This document shows, one piece after another, positions 62,386 through 64,000 of a stretch of DNA of 64,000 bases; position 1 is the first letter of the stretch, and each line of letters opens with the position of its first letter. The position numbers and the translations under genes were made by a program. The DNA is from Flavobacterium psychraerolatum (GTDB taxonomy: Bacteria; Bacteroidota; Bacteroidia; Flavobacteriales; Flavobacteriaceae): assembly GCF_025960985.1 (NCBI RefSeq), contig NZ_JAOQMX010000011.1, positions 1-64,000 on the forward strand, given 5' to 3'. Below the pieces are notes generated by a model. That model saw only the letters and a list, made by a program, of their open reading frames with translations, had not been told where the DNA came from and ran no database searches.

Positions 62386-62442
62386 TTGAATAGATTAAAT
62401 AAAGTGTATATTTGTTTAATATTTAAATAAATATGTTAAACA
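62386..62442 (+). promoter_or_regulatory. Promoter and candidate auto-operator of the CarH-like gene
   Basis: TTG (62386-62388) and TATATTTG (62407-62414) are 18 bp apart, a full consensus match, 18 bp before the ATG at 62433. An inverted repeat TGTTTAA (62413-62419) / TTAAACA (62436-62442), with AT-rich symmetric interior (ATATTTAAATAAATAT), spans the -7 end and the start codon. A repressor bound there would block both transcription and translation start. MerR-type regulators commonly bind such dyads near promoters. Confidence 0.6.
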
Positions 62443-63332
62443 AAATAAATACCACGTTCAGTATTAAAGACCTCGAAAACCTTTCGGGAGTAAAAGCGCA
62501 CACGATTCGAATTTGGGAAAAAAGATATGATGTTTTTCAACCACTTCGTACCGATACCAATATTCGAATTTATGATTTAAAAAGTTTGCAAAAGCTTCTG
62601 AATATCAATTTTTTGCATCAATTTGGTTATAAGATCTCTAAGATCGCCACCTACTCTGATGAGGAAATACCCGCAATGGTTCGTACTATTGTTTCAGAAA
62701 AAAATTCTAAGAATCATGCAATCAATATTTTTAAGATTGCCATGATGAATTTTGATTATCAGTTGTTTGTAAAAACATATGATTGGTTGACGCAAGAAAA
62801 AACGTTTAGGCAAATCTTTATAGAAGTATTTATTCCATTGATGGAAGAAATAGGTCATTTGTGGCAAACAGATACTATTAGTCCTGCACATGAACATTTT
62901 GTATGTCATTTGATAAGGCAAAAAATCATCCTCAATATTCATGATGCACAGTTAAAAGATAGAACACAGTTTGACCGTACATTTGTATTATCACTACCGC
63001 TCAATGAAATTCATGATTTAGGGTTGCTTTACCTTAACTATGAAATTACCAATAAAGGATATCAGGTTGTTTATTTGGGGGAAAGTATGCCGATTGAAAG
63101 TTTAAAAGATTTGAAAATTCATTTTAGTAATATAATTTTTGTTTGTTACTTTACAGTACAACCTGTTGTAGATGAATTAGATGGGTATGTTGATGAAATG
63201 GCTGCTAAGTTATTGGATGATGATTCGGAGATTTGGTTGCTTGGGCGAATGACTCTCAATATTAATAGGGATCAAATATCTAGTAAGGTTACTGTATTTG
63301 ATTCGGCGTTTCAATTAATCCAAAAAATATAA
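62433..63332 (+). CDS. CarH-like MerR-family regulator with B12-binding domain
   Basis: 299 residues. The N-terminal winged helix is MerR-like (SIKDLENLSGVKAHTIRIWE, DTNIRIYDLKSLQKLLNINF). The central helical B12-binding domain carries W144-x9-E154-H155 (LWQTDTISPAHEHF), the Wx9EH motif of light-sensing AdoCbl regulators (CarH/LitR). The C-terminal Rossmann-like domain begins with NEIHDLG (H194), the E/D-x-H-x-x-G motif in which His ligates cobalt. Known relatives bind DNA in the dark and release it when light breaks the Co-C bond. The next gene is crtI, 35 bp downstream, so it likely controls carotenoid synthesis by light. Confidence 0.9.
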   Translation: MLNKINTTFSIKDLENLSGVKAHTIRIWEKRYDVFQPLRTDTNIRIYDLKSLQKLLNINFLHQFGYKISKIATYSDEEIPAMVRTIVSEKNSKNHAINIFKIAMMNFDYQLFVKTYDWLTQEKTFRQIFIEVFIPLMEEIGHLWQTDTISPAHEHFVCHLIRQKIILNIHDAQLKDRTQFDRTFVLSLPLNEIHDLGLLYLNYEITNKGYQVVYLGESMPIESLKDLKIHFSNIIFVCYFTVQPVVDELDGYVDEMAAKLLDDDSEIWLLGRMTLNINRDQISSKVTVFDSAFQLIQKI

Positions 63333-63367
63333 TCGTATTTATTGATAATTCAATAGTTAGTAAACAA

Positions 63368-64000
63368 ATGAAAAAAAATATTACCATCATAGGTTCAGGA
63401 TTTTCTGCTTTATCTGCTGCAAGTTATTTGGCAAAAGCGGGTCATAAAGTAACCGTTTTTGAGAAAAATGATAGTATTGGCGGACGAGCTAGACAATTTA
63501 AAGCAGAAGGATTTACCTTCGACATGGGACCAAGCTGGTATTGGATGCCCGATGTATTTGATCGTTTTTTTGCTGATTTTGGAAAAAAAACTACCGACTA
63601 CTATGAGTTGATAAAACTTTCTCCTGCATATAACGTATATTATGGAGAACAGGATTTTATAGCAATAGCAGATAATTTGGAAGCAATCGTAACCACTTTT
63701 GAATCAATAGAGAAGGGTAGTGGTAAATACCTTAGGGAGTTTATCACCAAGGCCAAAAGCAATTATGATATTGCTATCAAAGATTTAGTGTATCGACCAG
63801 GAGTTTCTCCTTTGGAGTTGGTAACTATAGAAACAACCAAAAAAATAGGAGCGTTTTTTAGCACTATAAAGAGGGATGTTCGCAAGAAATTTAAAAACCA
63901 AAAATTGGTACATATTTTAGAATTTCCAGTTTTGTTTCTAGGAGCCAAACCGTCAGATACGCCCTCTTTTTATAGTTTTATGAATTATGCTGACTTTGGA
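63368..64000 (+). CDS. crtI: Phytoene desaturase, CrtI type (3' truncated by window)
   Basis: The frame is open from ATG 63368 to the window edge (211 codons, about 40% of the enzyme). The FAD-binding motif is IGSGFSALSAASYLAKAGHK followed by VFEKNDSIGGRARQFKAEGF, and FDMGPSWYWMPDVFDRFFAD identifies the carotenoid desaturase group. CrtI converts phytoene to lycopene with FAD. In flavobacteria crtB and later carotenoid genes normally follow, probably beyond the edge. Co-directional with the CarH-like gene. Confidence 0.92.
   Translation, partial: MKKNITIIGSGFSALSAASYLAKAGHKVTVFEKNDSIGGRARQFKAEGFTFDMGPSWYWMPDVFDRFFADFGKKTTDYYELIKLSPAYNVYYGEQDFIAIADNLEAIVTTFESIEKGSGKYLREFITKAKSNYDIAIKDLVYRPGVSPLELVTIETTKKIGAFFSTIKRDVRKKFKNQKLVHILEFPVLFLGAKPSDTPSFYSFMNYADFG

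Overview
The window looks like a Flavobacterium-type chromosome (Bacteroidota, Flavobacteriaceae). It is AT-rich. Secreted proteins have signal peptides ending in 'AQ' or lipoboxes of the form '(S/A)C'. Promoters fit the Bacteroidota pattern TTG-N17-23-TAnnTTTG. It carries a SusD-family protein, a type IX secretion sorting domain, TonB-dependent receptors and a carotenoid desaturase. No rRNA, tRNA or CRISPR array was seen.

Layout. 1-7.0 kb is the end of a polysaccharide-utilisation-type region: SusD tail, decayed IS200-like and IS630-like transposases, a membrane-anchored TPR/LuxR-type regulator, a Cys-type sulfatase and a Tat-exported FAD oxidoreductase. 7.1-7.5 kb holds two copies of a nested-palindrome repeat. 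7.6-9.8 kb holds ApbE (FMN transferase) and a secreted protein carrying an exact ApbE flavinylation motif. 10.1-11.0 kb, which looks empty, is a heavily decayed IS110-family transposase on the minus strand. 11.3-14.6 kb encodes a lipoprotein di-haem peroxidase with an imelysin-like N-terminus and a PhoX-like protein. 14.9-24.8 kb is mixed: TerC, a small lipoprotein, a structured-RNA-like element, a TonB receptor, a DUF1275 protein, a GreA-like protein, a SHOCT protein, a Yellow/SMP-30-like lipoprotein and a luciferase-like oxidoreductase. 25.0-26.5 kb is an OhrR-Ohr-nitroreductase peroxide-stress group. 27-33.5 kb has a T9SS cargo protein, an MscS channel, prfA and an OmpA/TSP3 outer-membrane protein. 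33.6-42.5 kb is a long minus-strand run of envelope/general-stress genes around a histidine kinase, response regulator and AraC regulator, ending with CsbD and Dps. 42.7-48.5 kb is the complete four-gene ligase-associated DNA-repair cluster (exonuclease, ligase, Lhr-type helicase, PdeM). 48.8-50.5 kb holds pyrF and a BtuF-like binding protein. 51-60.1 kb is a divergent cluster: TonB receptor, HTTM/gamma-carboxylase-like protein, two imelysins, DUF4856 and a DUF1111 di-haem protein. 60.2-64 kb has a degenerate hydrolase, a KirBac channel, a CarH-like B12-binding MerR regulator and the start of crtI.

Most notable parts. (i) The 51-60 kb cluster combines an imelysin fold and a haem-c redox protein with a TonB receptor and a polytopic carboxylase-like protein. 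This parallels the EfeUOB iron system and may be an uncharacterised metal or ligand uptake module. (ii) ApbE lies beside a probable flavoprotein substrate. (iii) A MerR protein with both CarH B12/light motifs sits directly upstream of crtI, with a palindrome across its own promoter and start codon. (iv) Several gene relics and structured repeats lie in gaps that would normally be left blank. All assignments come from reading the sequence; no database search was run.
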